From positions 1 to 7,997 of the forward strand of contig CAMLKS010000097.1 of the NCBI GenBank assembly GCA_946480675.1: a DNA stretch of 7,997 bases, given 5' to 3'. Shown here in pieces: positions 6,410 to 7,997 of this stretch; position 1 is the first letter of the stretch; the number at the start of each line of letters is the position of its first letter. The translations under genes were made by a program, and so were the position numbers. The stretch comes from an uncultured Bacteroidota bacterium. GTDB lineage: Bacteria > Bacteroidota > Bacteroidia > Chitinophagales > Chitinophagaceae. Under the pieces are notes generated by a model. The model did not search any database. It saw only the letters and a program-made list of their open reading frames with translations, and was not told the origin of the DNA.

Positions 6410-6424
6410 ACATCATTTTTTACC

Positions 6425-7015
6425 ATGCGCCGCTTAGCTGCCATACTTTTCCGTTCGTTTCTGCAGGGGTTGCTGATACTCAGTCCCATAGCCATTACGG
6501 CCTATGTTATATACATAGTGTTCGATAGTGTGGATAGCCTGGTGCCATGGGTGCCGCGTGGATTAGGATTTCTGCTTATCATATCCGCGGTAACTTTTAT
6601 CGGGTACATGGGTACGCGATTCTTCCTCGGCAAAATGCTTTTCGACGCATTCGATCATCTGCTGCAGCACATACCGGGTATCAAATACATTTACTCATCC
6701 ATCAAAGATGTGATGGGATCCTTTGTGGGCGATAAAAAAAGGTTTAACAAACCGGTATGGGTTTGTATCAATCATAATCCCGAAGTTTGGCGCATCGGGT
6801 TTATGACCCAGAAAGACCTAAGCTATATGGGCATGGGCGATAAAATATCCGTTTACCTGCCGCATGCCTATGCCGTTTCGGGGTATGTAATAGTTGTGGA
6901 AATAAAAAACATAAAACCGGTTACGGAAATGACAGCCGCCGAGGCAATGAAATTTGCCGTGAGCGGTGGTATTACAGGACTGGAAGAAGCAGATAAAACC
7001 TATGACAGGAAATAA
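6425..7015 (+). CDS. DUF502 family integral membrane protein
   Basis: A 196-residue inner-membrane protein of the DUF502 family, which also includes the plant COV1/LCV proteins. Its bacterial function is unknown. Family features are SFLQGLLILSPIAITAYVIY (11-30, first membrane helix), a second hydrophobic helix at about 46-64, the conserved HIPGIKYIYSSIKDVMGSF segment (82-100), then a soluble beta-rich domain. That domain has NPEVWRIGFMTQKDL (118-132), ISVYLPHAYAVSGYVIVV (141-158) and a late AVSGGITG motif (178-185). The open frame begins at a GTG at 6338, but the ATG at 6425 gives the typical short basic N-terminus, stays clear of the divergent gene and lies 15 bases after a promoter-like box. 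serC follows after 4 bases, so the two are almost certainly cotranscribed. Confidence 0.92.
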   Translation: MRRLAAILFRSFLQGLLILSPIAITAYVIYIVFDSVDSLVPWVPRGLGFLLIISAVTFIGYMGTRFFLGKMLFDAFDHLLQHIPGIKYIYSSIKDVMGSFVGDKKRFNKPVWVCINHNPEVWRIGFMTQKDLSYMGMGDKISVYLPHAYAVSGYVIVVEIKNIKPVTEMTAAEAMKFAVSGGITGLEEADKTYDRK

Positions 7016-7019
7016 ACGC

Positions 7020-7997
7020 ATGCTCAATTTCAACTCCGGCCCTGCAGCCCTGCCAGAAAGTGTTTTGCAGGAAGCTGCAAAGGCGGTGGTTAACTACAAC
7101 AATACAGGGCTGTCAATACTCAGCATCCCCCATCGCGGCCATTTATTTCAGGCCATACTCGATGAAAGCCGCCGGTTGGTTCATGAGCTTTGTGGCCTTG
7201 ATGATAGCTACCAAGTATTGTGGATGCATGGCGGAGGCCGCCTGCAGTTTTGCATGGTGCCCATGAATTTCCTGTCGCCCAAACATGCGGCAGGGTATAT
7301 AGATAGCGGCCACTGGTCGAAAGAGGCAATGGATTATGCACGCCATTACGGCGATATAGTGATGCTATCATCATCGGCCGAAGACAATTATTACTGCCTG
7401 CCCGAATGGCCGGAAGTCATTTCCAAAGCCCTGTCCTACGTACATGTTACTACCAACAATACCATATACGGCACACAATGGCCGAAGCTGCCAAAGATAG
7501 CAGCACCCTTAATTGCCGATATGAGCAGCGACATTTTCAGCCGCGCTATAGATTATACAAACTGCAGCATGTTTTACGCTGTTGCACAAAAAAACATTGG
7601 GCCGGCTGGGGCAACGCTTGTTGTCATTAAAAAGGACTTGCTAAAAAAAGCCGGTCACGATTTGCCGCCCATGCTCAGCTATACAGCACATGTAAATAAA
7701 GGTTCGGTACTGAATACGCCGCCGGTATTTGCCATCTATGTTTCGATGCTGATGCTGCGCTGGACGAAAGAGCGTGGTATAGCAGGCATAGAAGCAGAGA
7801 ACAATGCAAAGGCTGAAGCCTTATATAACGAGGTAGACCGCAACGCATTATTTTACGGTGTAGCTAGAAAAGAAGACCGCAGTAAAATGAATGTGTGCTT
7901 TGCATCGCATAATAAAGCACATGAAAAAGCTTTTATAGAATTCTGTGCAAAGCAAAATATTACAGGGATAGAAGGTCACCGCTCGATAGGCGGATTA
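7020..7997 (+). CDS. serC: Phosphoserine aminotransferase SerC (3' end cut by window edge)
   Basis: The frame is open from the ATG at 7020 to the right edge: 326 residues, about 30 short of a normal SerC. It is a cytoplasmic PLP enzyme converting 3-phosphohydroxypyruvate and glutamate to phosphoserine, and also serving PLP synthesis in some bacteria. Visible signatures are NFNSGPAALPESVL (3-16), HRG with Arg39, HGGGRLQF (70-77, cofactor phosphate loop), GHWS with Trp99, TTNNTIYG (144-151), ADMSSDIFSR (166-175, Asp168 for the PLP ring nitrogen), AQKNIGPAG (189-197, Lys191 the Schiff-base lysine), NTPP (232-235) and EGHRSIGG (318-325). The residue before His38-Arg39 is Pro, where E. coli has Ser. 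An AGGA at 7007-7010, inside the end of the DUF502 gene, lies 9 bases from the start and may act as a ribosome binding site. serA is not in view and may follow outside the window. Confidence 0.96.
   Translation, partial: MLNFNSGPAALPESVLQEAAKAVVNYNNTGLSILSIPHRGHLFQAILDESRRLVHELCGLDDSYQVLWMHGGGRLQFCMVPMNFLSPKHAAGYIDSGHWSKEAMDYARHYGDIVMLSSSAEDNYYCLPEWPEVISKALSYVHVTTNNTIYGTQWPKLPKIAAPLIADMSSDIFSRAIDYTNCSMFYAVAQKNIGPAGATLVVIKKDLLKKAGHDLPPMLSYTAHVNKGSVLNTPPVFAIYVSMLMLRWTKERGIAGIEAENNAKAEALYNEVDRNALFYGVARKEDRSKMNVCFASHNKAHEKAFIEFCAKQNITGIEGHRSIGGL

Noticed and set aside
6338..6424. GTG start at 6338 for the DUF502 gene
   Set aside because: It would add 29 residues before the usual MRRLAAILF start and would translate through both promoter boxes and the inverted repeat.
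6331..6495. N-terminal extension of the acyloxyacyl hydrolase-like frame to 6495
   Set aside because: It runs through the promoter gap into the divergent DUF502 gene, and the signal peptide starts only at the ATGs at 6330/6318.
7060..7630. Short plus- and minus-strand frames over 7060-7630
   Set aside because: They overlap serC, which reads continuously in another frame with all cofactor-binding motifs.
1..7997. CRISPR arrays, transposases, integrases, tRNA or rRNA genes, toxin-antitoxin or defence genes
   Set aside because: No repeat array, mobile-element gene, RNA gene or defence domain was seen; coding genes fill nearly the whole window.

Overview
The window looks like ordinary chromosome from a Bacteroidota bacterium, probably of the Chitinophagaceae/Sphingobacteriia type. 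Three things point there. Protein family variants are typical of that phylum: a DUF7033-type polysaccharide deacetylase, an acyloxyacyl hydrolase-like barrel and a SerC of that style. Start codons rarely have a Shine-Dalgarno sequence. Perfect TAnnTTTG promoter boxes sit in several short intergenic gaps. No RNA gene, CRISPR array, insertion sequence or phage gene is visible, and no gap between genes exceeds 100 bases.

Layout, left to right. Bases 2-115 are the last codons of an unrecognised plus-strand gene, which overlaps tail-to-tail with a minus-strand DtxR/MntR-family metal-dependent repressor (96-758). Across an 85-base gap lies a divergent secreted L,D-transpeptidase (859-1566). It overlaps, again tail-to-tail, the end of a run of four minus-strand genes. 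In transcription order from the right these are an outer-membrane acyloxyacyl hydrolase (PagL-like) barrel (6330-5194), a secreted protein of unknown function (5137-4283), the iron-sulfur lactate-oxidation subunit LutB (4244-2871) and a polysaccharide-deacetylase-like protein (2854-1556). Diverging rightward from a 94-base regulatory gap are a DUF502 membrane protein (6425-7015) and, 4 bases later, serC (7020 to the right edge, 3' end cut off).

How the genes fit together. Four or five products act at or on the cell envelope: L,D-transpeptidase on peptidoglycan, the deacetylase-like protein on a polysaccharide, the PagL-like enzyme on lipid A, the DUF502 integral membrane protein and the unknown exported protein. 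LutB and SerC are metabolic (lactate oxidation, serine and PLP synthesis). lutB lies alone, without lutA or lutC in view, and is spaced as an operon with the deacetylase-like gene.

I found no convincing new multi-gene system. The points most worth checking are the divergent control region at 6331-6424 with its perfect 17-bp inverted repeat, the unknown exported protein, the PagL-like enzyme that seems to lack the catalytic glutamate, and the isolated lutB-deacetylase pair.
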